Shown: piece after piece, positions 26,254-38,953 of the stretch | Layout: each line of letters starts with the position of its first letter | How positions within the stretch are numbered: the first letter of the stretch is position 1 | Assembly (NCBI GenBank): GCA_000181795.3 | Contig: CM012954.1 | Location: 11,903,121-11,967,120, forward strand | From: Trichinella spiralis | Lineage: Eukaryota; Nematoda; Enoplea; Trichinellida; Trichinellidae | Length of the DNA: 64,000 nucleotides | Reading direction: 5' to 3' | The notes under the pieces: generated by a model | Told to the model about the DNA's origin: nothing | Seen by the model: only the letters and a program-made list of their open reading frames with translations | Database searches by the model: none | Made by a program: the position numbers and the translations under genes

Positions 26254-27774
26254 CACCCGTCTTTTAGAAACAAAAATCCAATTAAAATTCACTGAACAAT
26301 TACAGTAAACATTCGTTTCAGCATAATAAGAAAATTACACGAAATAACCAGAACGTTGACACAAATATACCAACATGTGAAAATGTTATCAAAGAAAAAA
26401 TTACCATCTTACATTTGTTGAACACGAGAAATGATAATTTTGTATAATATTTTTTGAAATTCATGTTACAATCAAATCAATTATTGTGCAACTTCTTTTA
26501 ATAATAAACTGAACACAAAACAGAACTAAGCATTTTTCAACTGTGAAATGAATCAAGTCAATTCGATGTCGGTAAATAATATATGAAAAACAACGCATCG
26601 TTTCATTCACATAAATTAAACTTTCAATTTCATGCAAAAAACACTTCAACACAAAATTCTGTTTATATGTGACTCAATTAAAAAGTATAAAATTACATTG
26701 AAAATAAAAAAATAAACAATTAACTGATTGTGAAATGAAATAAACTCAACATGTGCAGACGATAATTAATCAGTGAAACAATTTCATAGAATTCATGCTC
26801 AGCTGAATGAAACAAGTAGCGCAATTCTCACCGCAAAAATATTTTATCATTCATCAATTATTGCCTCTACTACTTTACAAAATATAGAAATCATTCAATT
26901 TACAAAATATTGTAATCTACTGACGACGACCAAGCCTAACGCACCGTAACGTGCCTAACCTAACCAACTCAAGCAACAACTAATAATGAACAATGCCAAA
27001 GTGTTACCATACATTGTGCAATGTATAGAATATAATGGTTGAAACAAATAAAAGTCAAAAAAGCAATAAATTTATAATATCTATATATTTATATATTTAT
27101 GCATATATAATAAACTATGAAAACCTTAAAGGAAGCAATCGATGTATGAACATAAAATAAGGCTACAGTAACACACATTAAAAATCAAGTTCACCTTTTG
27201 CTGTTTTTTATACAAAATAATTTATTATAAAATGGTGAAAATTATAAAATGGTGAAAATCAAAGAAAAATACGGTTACAAGTAGAAGTATACCAAACTTT
27301 TATACTATTCATACAATTATGAATTATTATTCAGTTATGAAATCTAATTTATAATATTACTTTTATAAAAGCTCACTAGTTTATTGAAATTTATTCATAT
27401 TTAAAATTGTTTTAAAAATTAGGACGCTTACTAATTTCAAAGGTCATTAAAACAATGCCCTGCTAGATTACAAATATCTAAATAAAGTGGGAATAATAAA
27501 TACAATTATTAAATCATATAAAATTATTATTTAAAATTTACAATTTCAATAAATAAATAAATATATCATTTTTCATTTATAGAAATGAAAATAATAATAG
27601 AATAACAAATTCATAGATTCTGTAAACAAAGGGCACAGTATACTTATGTGAACTTGCATGTTACAATAGTGTTATTATTATATTGATCGCTTGTTGTTGT
27701 TGTTGTTGTGGTGTTGGTATTATTAGCGGTAGATTTCCTAAAAGTCCTAACCTGTTATTTTATTTAGGTTTTCA
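26254..27774. other. Intergenic, divergent promoters of TFIIS and a Clc-like gene
   Basis: About 1.5 kb, AT-rich. A perfect local duplication of TATAAAATGGTGAAAAT occurs at about 27229-27260. A TTG/GTT triplet run precedes the plus-strand gene (27690-27715). No gene seen. Confidence 0.5.
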
Positions 27775-28458
27775 ATGAATTCCAAGCACAGAATTCGTTT
27801 TACGAGTTGCAGCAAGCATTGTTCTTTTCTTGGGTTGATATTGATTTTCGTCGCTGCATTGACACCTTCATGGGAAGTGTTAATACATTCCGATTCTGTT
27901 GATAAAATTCGAGACAGGGGTTTATTTTATGCATATTGGTTTCACCAGCCTCCAGGAGATGTGGCACTGCCGAGGATGGTGAATTATCCTGCTTTCGAGT
28001 TCTTGCTAATTGATGATCGCCCTATGAATGCTCATGCGCCTGCCTATGATAATATTAGTTATACGACTGCACTGTTGTTGATGATCGGATTCGTCCTTGC
28101 TAGTTTGAAGTTGGCAACTCCTGTATCTCCGTATAATTTGGGTTTAATAGCGTTGCATTTCATTTTATCTTTGTTAGCGACTTTGTTCACTTCCGGAGCC
28201 GTGGCGTTTTATTATTTCATGATGCCAGAAATTCCATCTGCATATAGCCTAGATAAATGTGTGACGACCAGATATGGATATTCATTTTTTACTTGCGCTT
28301 TTGGTACTCTTCTATTGATTATAGCAATGATCTTCCAGACAGCACAGATAATTTACGTTATTTTTCATCCGGAAAAGTGGACCATACCCACGGTATATAT
28401 TGCAACTTTGAGAACTCCAGTTCGCGAAAACAAGCAGATTCCGTTTACAAGGACGTAG
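27775..28458 (+). CDS. Four-pass membrane protein, Clc/claudin-like
   Basis: Single-exon frame, 227 residues, with four clear hydrophobic segments (about 16-32, 93-112, 121-147 and 170-196). A short hydrophilic N-terminus and the LTPSW motif just after TM1 recall the PMP22/claudin superfamily and the nematode Clc-like proteins. The first extracellular loop is about 60 residues, as in that family, but lacks the claudin W-GLW-C-C signature, so the assignment is structural. An acceptor-like ttttatttag ends about 8 bases before the ATG, which would suit trans-splicing. Role unknown; such proteins work in cell-cell contacts or channel complexes. Confidence 0.6.
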   Translation: MNSKHRIRFTSCSKHCSFLGLILIFVAALTPSWEVLIHSDSVDKIRDRGLFYAYWFHQPPGDVALPRMVNYPAFEFLLIDDRPMNAHAPAYDNISYTTALLLMIGFVLASLKLATPVSPYNLGLIALHFILSLLATLFTSGAVAFYYFMMPEIPSAYSLDKCVTTRYGYSFFTCAFGTLLLIIAMIFQTAQIIYVIFHPEKWTIPTVYIATLRTPVRENKQIPFTRT

Positions 28459-29982
28459 AGAAATAACGAAAGGACTATCGCTTGTTTCAGTTTTTTGGAT
28501 TTAAAAACTATCTGTTGAATATTTCTACTGTTCAACGATTATTTTTCAAAAAATACTGGCTTGTAAGAAATAATAAAACTTATTTTTTAATTCTTTGTTT
28601 TATTATCAAAATGCAATTGCACGGAGCAGTATAATTCTGAAATTCCACTAAAAAGAAAGCCATATAAGTGAATGCAATTCACTGAATGCAATTCAATGCA
28701 GTTACCGCAAAAACCAAAATACAACGTGAAAACCTGAAAATCAATTTGCTTTCGTAATTTTATTATTATACTCTATAGTCTAGCTTATATAGCCTTCTGG
28801 TTAAACATTTATTACTGGCTTTCAGTTTACTATGAAACTACTAAACTGTTTGTTTTACTTGTTAAATTACAAATTGTGAAAATATAACTTCTGTCAATTT
28901 TCCTATAAAAAAAGGCAACAAAATTTTTTAATATGTAAACAATTTGTAACATTTTATTGGCGTTTATTTTATATAAAGAAATATGCCTAATATAAATGTA
29001 AAATAATAAAACTTCTAGGAAAATACATTTGAAAACGATACAGTGCTGAAGAGTAAATAAAATTGTACGTTAAAATTAAGCAAATTCCTTATGATAAAGC
29101 ACATTAGTTTTTGAGTCTTAAGATTTTAGAAATAAATTCGGTTCTCGTTAAACAGAATGTTCAACGAAACTTTTCAATGCAGCGATGATTTCTGCTGTAA
29201 ATTTGATAAATAAAAGTTTGCAGACGTATAACTAGTAAAAGTAACCGACTGATCTGAACTTATCGGTCGAGTAAACTATATAAGAGCAGTGAAGCTTAAG
29301 AAATTAAGAATAAATAGACAATTTTACATTCCAAACAAAATTGAATGAAAAATACAAGTACTCGCTAAAATGATTAATAATAAAACAAGAAAGAAAAACT
29401 GATTTACCTTAAAGTCTTACATAAGTGAAATTCTTTTAAATTGAATGATAATAACTTACTTTAGTTGACACTTTCACTTCATTGAATATTTGAGATGAAT
29501 AAATTATAAATGAAATAATTGTCAAAATAATTCAAAATCTTAATACCATTTCACAAGTACAATTGAATGTGTTCTGAATATTTCTTAAACGTTTTTGGAT
29601 ACTGTAAGCCGATGTTCAAAACGAAATACATTTATATTTATGCAATACAGTATGTAAGAAAAAAATGATATGAAATCAAAATGGATGTATACAATAAAAA
29701 AATAATCAGATAAAGAAATAAAATATTAAAAAAATGTATTCCTGAAATATCTAAAAAAAATCTATAATGGTAACTTGTGCCGTAATTCATTTTCCGTAAA
29801 CTTTAATTATAATGAACATTTTTTAATATGCAATTAATTTCAAGTATTTAAAATTTCCTTTTGCTACTTTACGGTACAACAGTTAAAATAGTAATATGAT
29901 TATCAAGTTATGTTTTACTGTAAGTTTTTTATGTAAACGTACTTTTATAGTTCTTTGTCATCTTCAACAAATTGTTTTGAGA
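28459..29982. other. Intergenic, AT-rich
   Basis: About 1.5 kb between two plus-strand genes. It holds a probable poly(A) signal for the upstream gene (aataaaact near 28571). No other feature found. Confidence 0.6.
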
Positions 29983-30867
29983 ATGGGAAAAATAAAGGAC
30001 GGAGTATTTCAAATTGCTGCTGGTGGTAGTGCAGGCTTTTTAGAAGTATGCTTGATGCAACCGCTTGATTTAGTGAAGACCCGTTTCCAAGTGCAAAGCA
30101 GCGTGGCTGACCAAACCCGCTACAAAAGTTTAGTGGACTGCTTTTTGAGAATTTATCGCCAAGAAGGCGGTCTGGCATTTTATAAAGGAATCGTTCCTCC
30201 AATTATGGCCGAGACTCCAAAACGAGCAGTGAAATTTTTCACGTTCGAACAATACAGATCCGTTTTTGCTGAATCGAAGAGCATAAATCCAGCCTGCGGC
30301 TATTCATTGGCAGGTTTGCTTTGCGGTGTAACCGAAGCGATGGTTGTGAATCCTTTCGAAGCCGTGAAAGTTCGCCTCCAAGTAGACCGACAAGCGTCGG
30401 TGCTTGAACAGAACACCTTTGCCATGGCAAGGCAACTGATCAAACAAGGCGGTCTCGGCACCAACGGCATTAATCGAGGTCTGTCGGCGACGATGTGGCG
30501 CAACGGAATCTGGAATATGATTTATTTCGGCTTTTACCACAGTACAAAATCGTACGTTGCTTCATCGGATTCAGAACTGAAACACAATCTGCCAATTCGT
30601 ATCGGTCTGAGCTTTACCGCCGGCTGCTTAGCTTGCATTGGCAATACGCCGTTCGACGTGGCAAAAAGTCGTATTCAAGCGAGCATACAAACCAGAGCAA
30701 AGTATCGTAGTTGTCTCCAATCTATTGCTGTTATTTACCGCGAAGAAGGTTTACTTGCTTTGTACAGAGGTCTGCTACCGAAAATTATGCGCCTTGGCCC
30801 GGGTGGTGCAGTTCTGATGATCGCATATGAACATATTTTTGAATTTCTGAAATCAAATTTTGACTAA
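29983..30867 (+). CDS. SLC25A21: Mitochondrial 2-oxodicarboxylate carrier (SLC25A21 type)
   Basis: Inner-membrane carrier of the SLC25 family; the ODC branch exchanges 2-oxoadipate and 2-oxoglutarate. 294 residues, single exon. Three repeats each carry the carrier signature Px[DE]xx[KR]: PLDLVKTR, PFEAVKVR and PFDVAKSR, each followed by a charged helix (YRQEGGLAFYKG, YREEGLLALYRG). The start is taken at MGKIKDG (29983) because carriers of this branch have very short N-termini; an in-frame ATG at 29896 would add 29 hydrophobic residues and probably lies in the 5' leader, upstream of an acceptor-like tttatag at 29950. GC is higher than in the neighbours, suggesting good expression. Assignment to ODC over other carriers rests on overall similarity (AAGGSAGFLEVCLMQPLDL). 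Confidence 0.9.
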   Translation: MGKIKDGVFQIAAGGSAGFLEVCLMQPLDLVKTRFQVQSSVADQTRYKSLVDCFLRIYRQEGGLAFYKGIVPPIMAETPKRAVKFFTFEQYRSVFAESKSINPACGYSLAGLLCGVTEAMVVNPFEAVKVRLQVDRQASVLEQNTFAMARQLIKQGGLGTNGINRGLSATMWRNGIWNMIYFGFYHSTKSYVASSDSELKHNLPIRIGLSFTAGCLACIGNTPFDVAKSRIQASIQTRAKYRSCLQSIAVIYREEGLLALYRGLLPKIMRLGPGGAVLMIAYEHIFEFLKSNFD

Positions 30868-31215
30868 ATGTGAATTTTGTCTTTTTTACTGTTATTTTTT
30901 CCATTTTCCTTTGTCAATGTTTCACATAGATCAATATTTTTCCACCATGTTCAAGCTAAATACTTCCGATACACGATCAATCAGATCGATTGGATTAACT
31001 TTTATACCTATATATCTAATCATGACCGGAATAAATGATAAGAGAAATCACTTTACTCCGTTGTTATCGGTATTATCTATATTATATATGCTTGTATCGA
31101 TTTATGCAACAAGCAATAAAATGCCCACTGTAAACAAAAGCTAGGCATTTCTGTAAATCTTTTTTCAACTTAAATGCCGTTTTATGTTTTTAAATAAAAC
31201 ACAAAAACAAGCTAT

Positions 31216-31237
31216 ATAATAATAATAATAATAATAA
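31216..31237. repeat. (TAA)n microsatellite
   Basis: Seven uninterrupted TAA units. Confidence 0.9.
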
Positions 31238-32295
31238 CGCTTGCTCATTTGATACGTGTTCTGTCAGTGAAAACAAGAAAAATTACCGATGAAACAAAAT
31301 GATAATACAATAAGCTGGTCCGTCCAATAACACCAAATTGCAACGTCGAACCAGGTCACAGATGACTATAATATGTCAGGCTAATTTTATACGCAACAGT
31401 CAAACAAACACATCAAAAACACACATCATCATCATTCATTCCACTGGTAAACTTTGCTGAAACACAACCCTGCAAGATTAAGGAAAAATAAATACATATC
31501 AGTTTCATTTTCTTCTTTTTAATTAAAAAATATTAATCGTTTGTCGTACTCAAACGGTATAAATTCTGGTAAAAGTAAAAATAATGAAAAAACTGCTGTT
31601 ACTAATAAAAAAAGATCAAAGTTTTTTTTCATTTTGAGAAAGAAAAGAACAATTTATATTAAAAACTATTTCCCCGATTTCAAAATAACCTTGAAAATTA
31701 TAAAAGATCTGCTGCAGACCAGCTGCTGCTGACCCCGTCTGCTGCCATTTGTTGAAGACACTTAATTGCTAACCTACAGTATCTGTAGAGTGTTTGCTAG
31801 TGTTGTCCGTTGTAAAATGTTAATACTGGAAATACCTAGGCAAGAGAAATAAATATATCGCCGTTTCCTAACAGACAATAAAAGGTTGGAATAATAAAAT
31901 TCTTGCACGTTGTAATTCAATGCTTCTTGTTCGGAGCATTATTTGTAGGGCCCATTTTCAAGTTGCATTTCAATGCTGTTTCACTTGAAAACATATTTTC
32001 CTACTATAACCTACTGGCATCACTGAGAAAATTGAATATAATGTATAGCTGTATTAAAATATTTCCAATTCAGTTTAAGAAAAGCACCTCTTTCAACTGT
32101 ATTAAAACCGACAAAAAATTTTACACCCTTGCCTGGAGCCGAAAGGAAACGTTTTAACCGTTTGGAATCGACTGAAACGAAAATACTTACGAATAATGCC
32201 ACTCAACCACTATTTGCTGTCTGTCACAACCTTCCATTACTTTGTACAATCTGTAACATTAAAAAACCAAAGGTGGAAGAACAACACTGCACGCA

Positions 32296-32305
32296 TACAC
32301 ACACA

Positions 32306-32341
<36 letters not shown>
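32296..32341. repeat. (CA)n microsatellite
   Basis: About 22 CA units with a few early substitutions. Confidence 0.95.
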
Positions 32342-32343
<2 letters not shown>

Positions 32344-32723
32344 GCAAACATCTCCAAAACAGAGCGCAGCAGGCCAACCCGAGAAGACATAATTACCATA
32401 AACCAAGCAGGCCAATTTCCAGCCATGCAACCCCAGTGTCAGTTAGCCAGGCTGAAAATATGAATACATTTTATGTTTCACATAAGCATCATAAACGACG
32501 GCCTTATAATGGTCACAGCATAGCTGGCGTAATCAGATTATAAATTAATATACGGCTGTAAAATTTCAAGAAAAATACAAAGCTTCACTCGCAGCTTTTA
32601 ATAATAGATGGTTATTGATGGTTCTGGGTTCCCGATAATCAAAACTATATAAAACAATAATTTAAATATGACAGGTAATTACTTTTAGAAAACGATTGAA
32701 ACCAAAATTGTAGTTGACCAAAA

Positions 32724-33368
32724 TCATGGGCTGCGGCTGTAGCGATCATAACGGTCATAGTATGGAGAACGAGTTCGTCTGTAACTGCTGCGAGGCTCGT
32801 ATCGACGATCATAGTAATCTCGACGATCGTATGAATCATAATAACCACTACCATAATCATAATTACGACGCATACTATAGCCACGCGGTGGTGGACGCCA
32901 GTCAGACCTTGGACCATAACGACGACGTGGTAGGGCCAAACTAACTCGAACTTTACAGTTTCGAATGTAACTGCCATTCAATCGATGAACCGCTTCCTCT
33001 GCATCTTCACGAGTCTTGTACACAATAAAAGCGTAAAATGGTGCATACGTTGCAAGCCAAATTTCGGATATTTTCCCAAATTTGCTAAAAGCGTCTTCTA
33101 AATCTGCTTTTGTAATCGTATCATCAATATCCCCAATATGAACGCGAGAACTGCTGTTACGCTCGCCAGAACGGCTTCTACTGCGCGAAGCCGAGCGCGA
33201 GCTGCTGCGACCACGACGCTTGCCACGTGAACGGCTACGACTACGACTCCGGCTAGCCGAACGAGAACGACGCCGAGAACGATTGGAAGATTCTTCCTTT
33301 ACACGACTTGTCCGTCTTTCTTCACTATATTCACGCTCAGGCTCACTGTCACTGTTATAATCTCCCAT
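32724..33368 (-). CDS. SR-type splicing protein: RS domain then RRM
   Basis: 214 residues, one exon. An acidic N-terminus (about 1-30) leads into an Arg/Ser repeat domain (about 31-74), a single RRM (about 75-146) and a Tyr/Arg/Gly-rich tail (about 150-214; DYGSGYYDSYDRRDYY). RNP-2 reads VHIGDI and RNP-1 is a variant, FYAFIVY. Such proteins bind exonic RNA and recruit the spliceosome, with phosphorylation of the RS domain controlling activity. The order RS then RRM is like RNPS1 or Tra2 rather than classical SRSF1-7, but the RRM (ISEIWLATYAPFYAFIVY) resembles the SRSF3/SRSF7 group. I give no precise orthologue. Confidence 0.85.
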   Translation of the reverse strand: MGDYNSDSEPEREYSEERRTSRVKEESSNRSRRRSRSASRSRSRSRSRGKRRGRSSSRSASRSRSRSGERNSSSRVHIGDIDDTITKADLEDAFSKFGKISEIWLATYAPFYAFIVYKTREDAEEAVHRLNGSYIRNCKVRVSLALPRRRYGPRSDWRPPPRGYSMRRNYDYGSGYYDSYDRRDYYDRRYEPRSSYRRTRSPYYDRYDRYSRSP

Positions 33369-34797
33369 GGTTTTTTTAATCTATTCAAGAAACACAAAAA
33401 TTAAGAAAGATAAGCAAAAATTCAAAAAATCACAGATAATAAAACAATTCTAAACATTTCAGCATGGGCAAACTACACTCTAACACTTCTACTTGAAAAA
33501 ACGACATCAAACAATGAAAACCTTACACAAATCATAGTAAACTTAAAATGCATCAAACAACTAAAAATAATTACAAAATTATAAACCATTAATGTCGAAA
33601 AAAGTAACAAATTGAAAATATTAGCAAAATCTCACACGCGTGCGAATAGTTCACCACAATGACTAAGGGCAAACGCAAGGGAAGCAATATTATTTGCAAA
33701 GTAAGTACTAAGGTACAAATGTATGGAATTACCGAGTGCATTGTACCGGAAATAAAATTATTTACAGGAAAAAAGCTATATAAAATGAAATTTAAATTTA
33801 TAAATAATTAAATAATAAAAATAATTAATGTTACGTGACTGTTTTGAATATTAAAGCGGAGAAAAAACAAAATAACATGCATGTAATTTTATAAAACAAA
33901 TATTAAAGATAAAACTTTAAACATAAAAATTGTAAAAAACTAGAAGTAATTTATAAATTAACAGTCTAACAACTTTCAACAAGTAGTTTCACGAATACCT
34001 ACCACATTCATTCAGCTAAAAAATTATAACTAGTGAACTTTGATTGCAGTTGGAGAATTAATTTTAAATTGAAAAAATTTTTAAACACTTAAAACTATTT
34101 TAAATAAATAAATAAAAACATATAAATATATACATAATTTACAGTACCTGCATAGGACAAGGGAAATTCGATGGACTATACTTCCTTACTACCGTAATAT
34201 TGATGTTAATCACACAAGTAAATTTACAAAGGTTCAATAATAATATTGAAAATTTAATGACAACATTTCACTTATTAAAAATTATAAATTAATTAAAAAT
34301 GATACTTTAACTCATATTTCTTTACTTTAATTGAGATTATTTATATACATATATACTAATCAGAAAGCCAAGATTACAGTATGATTATAAAATTTATTCC
34401 ATGAAAACTGATAATAAAAAAATGTATTTTTATATATTATAATTTTAGTTTAATATTTAATTTAATTTTTATTAAATTATTATAATAATTAGTTTTTCAA
34501 CTACCAATTATACATACTTATCATATGTACTTTTCTATTGATTTTAATTCTCTATTCATAATTTATACGCTGTTAAGTATAAAATACGTATTACATAAAG
34601 AAGTGTTTTTTAAATAAGCCTGTCAAATTACAGGTTAATTTTAATTTTTCATTTTACACTAAATCAAATATTAAAAATAAATTTATACTAAATCAATTCA
34701 TTGATAGTATTGCACGCTGATGATTGTTTCGTGCAGAATTACATTACAGTCAGCTGCAGTGTACTGAAAGTTTTCCATAGATTGTGTGCTGAATGGA
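33369..34797. other. Intergenic, divergent promoters of SR protein and FSN-1 genes
   Basis: About 1.4 kb, strongly AT-rich. An acceptor-like tttcgtgcag at about 34727-34736 precedes the FSN-1 start. No coding exon found. Confidence 0.5.
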
Positions 34798-36014
34798 ATG
34801 ACTTTAGAATGCTTACCTGCTAATTTGGTGGGTAAAATCTTTCGGCATCTTAAACCAAAAGATGTTTTACACTGTATGGTTGTTTGCCGTAACTGGTATG
34901 CTGTGCTAGTTCCGGAAAATAGTGAAGTTTGGCGACAACTCTGTTATAGTTTTGTACCTCAGACATCGTTATTCGATGAAACTCTGTTTGACAAGTCGGC
35001 CTCTTATAAAATGAAGTTGAGGTACATCTGTCGTAAGCAGTTTTTTATTTGTGCATAAATGGTTGTCTTTGTTTCGAGTTTACTGTTTCTGTGCACAAGA
35101 TATGTATATTATTCAAAATTCAATTTCTAGCATTTGTTATTGTTTAGTTTGTAAATGTTTGTGCTTACTTAAATTACATTATTATACTTTATTTTTGATA
35201 GTAATATTTGAATGTTTAACTTTCATAATTTCTTAGTTATGATTGACTAATTTTCGTATTTTTATCATTTAGTATTGATTAAATTTAGATCTGGTTATGT
35301 TGATTATTTTGGTAAAAATAATTATGATTGATTGATCAAACATGATTATGGTGGTAGATTATTTTTCAAGCAAAATAAGAAGTGCTGTTTTTGTAATTCG
35401 ATGCATGAATATGAGAATGAATTTCGATGATACCGTTGAAAATTCGATAATTAATTTTTTTTTTAAATTAATTCAGAGCGTGGTTGTTCACTTGGAATCC
35501 AAAAGATTGTTCTCGAAATGGTTACCTTACTCGAGGTGATTTCACTTTCCATAGATCTCCTGTAGCTCAGAGCACGGATGGTGTACGTGGTCGACGAGGC
35601 TTCATCACTGGAAGACACGCTTGGCTAGTATGGTGGAATCGTCCGCTTGGTACAGTTGCTGTGCTTGGCGTTGCGAGCAAACACGCCGCGTTGCACTGTG
35701 CCGGCTACATACCTTTGCTCGGCAGTGATGAACAAGGATGGGGTTGGAATTTGGTTGACAACACTCTGCTACATAATGGCTTTGCGGTAAATGCTTATCC
35801 ACAGGGCAACAATCCACCCCATTATCGACCAGGCGAAAAGCTTCGTGTTATTCTGGACTGCGATGCGCACATTCTCTATTTTGAACGTGACGACGAATTT
35901 TTAGGCATCGCATTTTCCGACTTACCACCTATACGTCTGTATCCATGTATCTCTTGCGTTTATGGTCATTCTGAGGTGACTATGGTATATCTGGGACAAC
36001 CTGTAGATGGTTAA
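34798..36014 (+). CDS. fsn-1: F-box/SPRY protein FSN-1 (FBXO45)
   Basis: FSN-1/FBXO45 is the atypical F-box partner of the neuronal ubiquitin ligase RPM-1/PHR, which controls synapse growth by removing kinases such as DLK-1. Two exons, 34798-35021 and 35477-36014, joined in phase 2, give 253 residues. The F-box occupies about 3-45 (LPANLVGKIFRHLKPKDVLHCMVVCRNW). The SPRY domain covers about 85-250, with family blocks SPVAQSTDGVRGRRGF, GRHAWLVWW, LGTVAVLGVA, LLGSDEQGWGWNLVDN and the exact type of ending VTMVYLGQPVDG. The start is the in-frame ATG at 34798. The gene faces LIN-18 tail to tail, 265 bases away. Confidence 0.95.
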
Positions 36015-36279
36015 CACATTTATTATAAAATGGCAATTCACAAATTGATGTTTATATTATAGCACATCAAAGGATTTGTTGTGAAAAAAATATTTGTAAC
36101 AACCTTACATCAATCGTACATCTCTTCCTTCTCTTCGTTCGGCGGAAGATATTGGAACTCATCATATTTGTAAAAATTTAAAAAGAAACATATACAACTG
36201 AAAAAATGATGTTAATAAAAAAGGAGGAGGAGGTAACTGCAGATAAAAAGTTTCAATAAAACAGTATATAAAATAGTTT

Positions 36280-38953
36280 TCATATGTATTGCGTTAATCG
36301 CCCGTAGAAGTCTTCCAGTGCGGCAAGTAACTGCAAAAATGATGGTCTCGCTTCAGGATGCAAATTCCAACAGCAAAACATCAACCCATACCTAAAAAAT
36401 TTTGTATTATAGTATAATATGGTAGAAAAATAGCTCGTATTTGGTGTATTATAAAATATCAACGTAAAAACACTAACAGGTCGTCAGGACAATTGTAAGG
36501 CTGATACAAACGATGATCATCCATCAAGTAAGTGGTCATTTCAAAAGGATCTACTTCATGATAAGGCTGTTGTGCCAATGAAACCAACTCCCACATGGTC
36601 ACTCCAAATGCCCACTAAATAATGAGAAATTTCACAATAAAATGATTTAAATAAGCATTTCTAACTTACAACATCCGAGGCGGAACTAAATTCATGTTTT
36701 TCAATCGACTCCACTGCTAACCATTTAACAGGTCTGTTCTCATTGTCACCAAGGCAGTGGTAATCTTGCGGGAAGAGATCTCGAGAAAGGCCGGTGTCAC
36801 AAATTTGAACAACAAAATCTTCACCAATTCTATGAATAAAAATTATAAAATTAATCATAAAAGTACATAAAAAAAACAAACAAAAATCTTACATGCAATT
36901 TCGAGTAGCGATGTCACGATGAACGATTCCATTGCGTTGCAAATGGATCAAACCTCGACAAATATGCAATGCCATAAGCACCAAATCTTGTGTAGATAAT
37001 GAATGAAAAGAGCCCGCTTCAACACCACTGCATCGGTGCAGAAATTTTTTCAAATTTCCAAATCCACGATGGGCGTAGCATAGCATAGGCAACGACGCAG
37101 GCGAACAACTGGCTGCTATGACGAAGGACACGTTCGGATGCGCAGGTAAACCATGAAACATCAAAGATTCACACAAAAACCGAGCCACTTGAGATTCCGA
37201 AGCAGTATCTATTGGGGGGAAAATAATGTCATTTTTTCACTCTGAAAAAGTATAAAAAGTAAAAAATCACTTTTAACAGTTTTAATTAACACTTCAACGC
37301 CAATTGCGTCAGTTTTCGTTAATAAACCGCTGTAAACTTCTCCAAAGTTGCCTTTAAGTTGAAATTTGTCAATTTCAATTCGATTATAGTCTACGCTAAT
37401 AGCGTCCAACACGAAAACAATGTCCAATTCACGAGAACGCCAGTATAATATTTTCCCAGCTCCTGGATCCGGAGCATATGTGTTTCCCCAAACGTCGGTA
37501 ACTGAATTTGTCAATAATGGAGACTGTTGTTGCTGCTGTTGTTTGTTGATATCCATCCGGCTACATGGGCTAGCTGAACGAAGAAACGGTGTAGAATAGG
37601 CACCTCGGCATAGTGTGCGTTCGTCTGCTGCATGAGCACAGTGAGCACCGGAAGAATTCAGCTGCTGCATTCTGGATTCGGCAGGGACGCGTGACAATAA
37701 CCGGCTACTTTGCATTTCGTAGCCACAATTTGGTTTGCGCACCCGCATAAAGTAAATTACCAACGAGAAGGCGATTATTAAAATAATGGCAAACAAGCCA
37801 CCAAGCGCTATGTAAAACACATTCGTCGCTCGTCCATTTATTCCTCAAAACATTAAGCTGTTCAATACCACACTGAGATATATAAACGATCAAATACTGA
37901 AACAAACTCTATCATCAAATGACAGATAAGTCACCTAGTGAGTATTATAAATGCTGCACAAAACTAAAATGCTATCAGAAAATTGGTTAAATCATTAAAA
38001 CTGATTACATAATTTCATAAAACGCATTCAAAAAACCATGCATATTAAGATTGTCACAAAAATAAACTACTCACTGTCATCAAAAGCATCAGATGCAGTG
38101 TTTGACCGAATGCATATCTTTCTTCGACGTATCAACAAGCTTGTAAAATTGTGCTGCGATGGCCAAGTGTAATTTAATTGAATGTCAACACCAACTTCGC
38201 CAGTGCTTTGACCAGTGCATTTCAGTTTCACGGAGAAAGCTAAAATTTTCCAATTTTTCTTAGAAAATTACAACATTTAAAAAATCATATCCCATTAAAC
38301 AGCTTCTATTATGATCTTTGAGCATAAATGGAAACTTACTTTCTGAACGGAATGGCACAATTCCTTGTGGTGAAATACTGAATTCCGGCTTTTCTATAAT
38401 ATTTGGCTTTTCCAATCTTGCCGATATTGAATAATAAATCTAAATTTACAAATAGCTCGAAATTAAATTAAAAATGAAGAAAATAATACATTTTCTTTAG
38501 AGCTGGTTTTCCAGTGAAATATCAATTTGCTAATGTTGCCTGGCACTGGAACTTGAAATTTCAGTGCATAATCATTCAATAATCCATCTTCTACATATGC
38601 CAATGTTGTATTTAAACCTAAATATAAAATTAAATCACATTTAACGAAAAAATAAAAACTTAAAACATAAGATTAAAATTAAAAGTAAAAAATTTTTATA
38701 AGATAAAGCAAAATTCATGTATAAATGAATCATTATCAATGATAACGCTTTTATGTAGGCAATACAAAAACCCTTTCCAATTTTACATTTTTACTCATTT
38801 CTGTAATCTCTTTTTAGTAATATTTTTTTTCATAATCAGATTACCTAAAATTCGCTGCACTTCTTCATTGCTAACAAATAAATCGACCTTTGCCGTCACA
38901 GTTCGAAGAATAATAAAAGTGCACAAGCCAGTAAACCAATGAAACATGGCCAT
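36280..38953 (-). CDS. lin-18: LIN-18/RYK Wnt receptor pseudokinase
   Basis: RYK-family single-pass Wnt co-receptor; in nematodes LIN-18 orients vulval cell polarity. Nine exons in transcript order: 38845-38953, 38490-38617, 38340-38439, 38075-38239, 37271-37843, 36893-37208, 36670-36829, 36478-36614, 36280-36391, total exactly 1800 bases and 599 residues (human RYK about 607). Order: signal peptide (FTGLCTFIILRTVTA), WIF domain (LFVSNEEVQRILG, then YALKFQVPVPGNISKLIFHW, VKLKCTGQSTGEVG), TM helix (FYIALGGLFAIILIIAFSLVIYF), poly-Gln linker, kinase-like domain. In the kinase part the lysine is present (VEVLIKTVK), the loop reads HRDIATRN, and DFG is replaced by DTG (ICDTGLSRD), followed by the RYK hallmark DYHCLGDNENRPVKW. 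The altered DFG fits the pseudokinase status of the family. Confidence 0.95.

Larger units (their letters stand above)
30868..32723. other. Intergenic with microsatellites
   Basis: About 1.85 kb between convergent genes. It holds (TAA)n at 31216-31237 and (CA)n at 32296-32341. Several open frames here are low-complexity or extend out of a 3' UTR; none looks coding. Confidence 0.55.

Noticed and set aside
27229-27260. Tandem duplication of a 17-base AT-rich word
   Set aside because: Too short and isolated to call an element; recorded only in the intergenic note.
30860-31144. 94-codon frame after the SLC25A21 gene
   Set aside because: Overlaps the stop region and the 3' UTR; low complexity and hydrophobic, no homology I can see.
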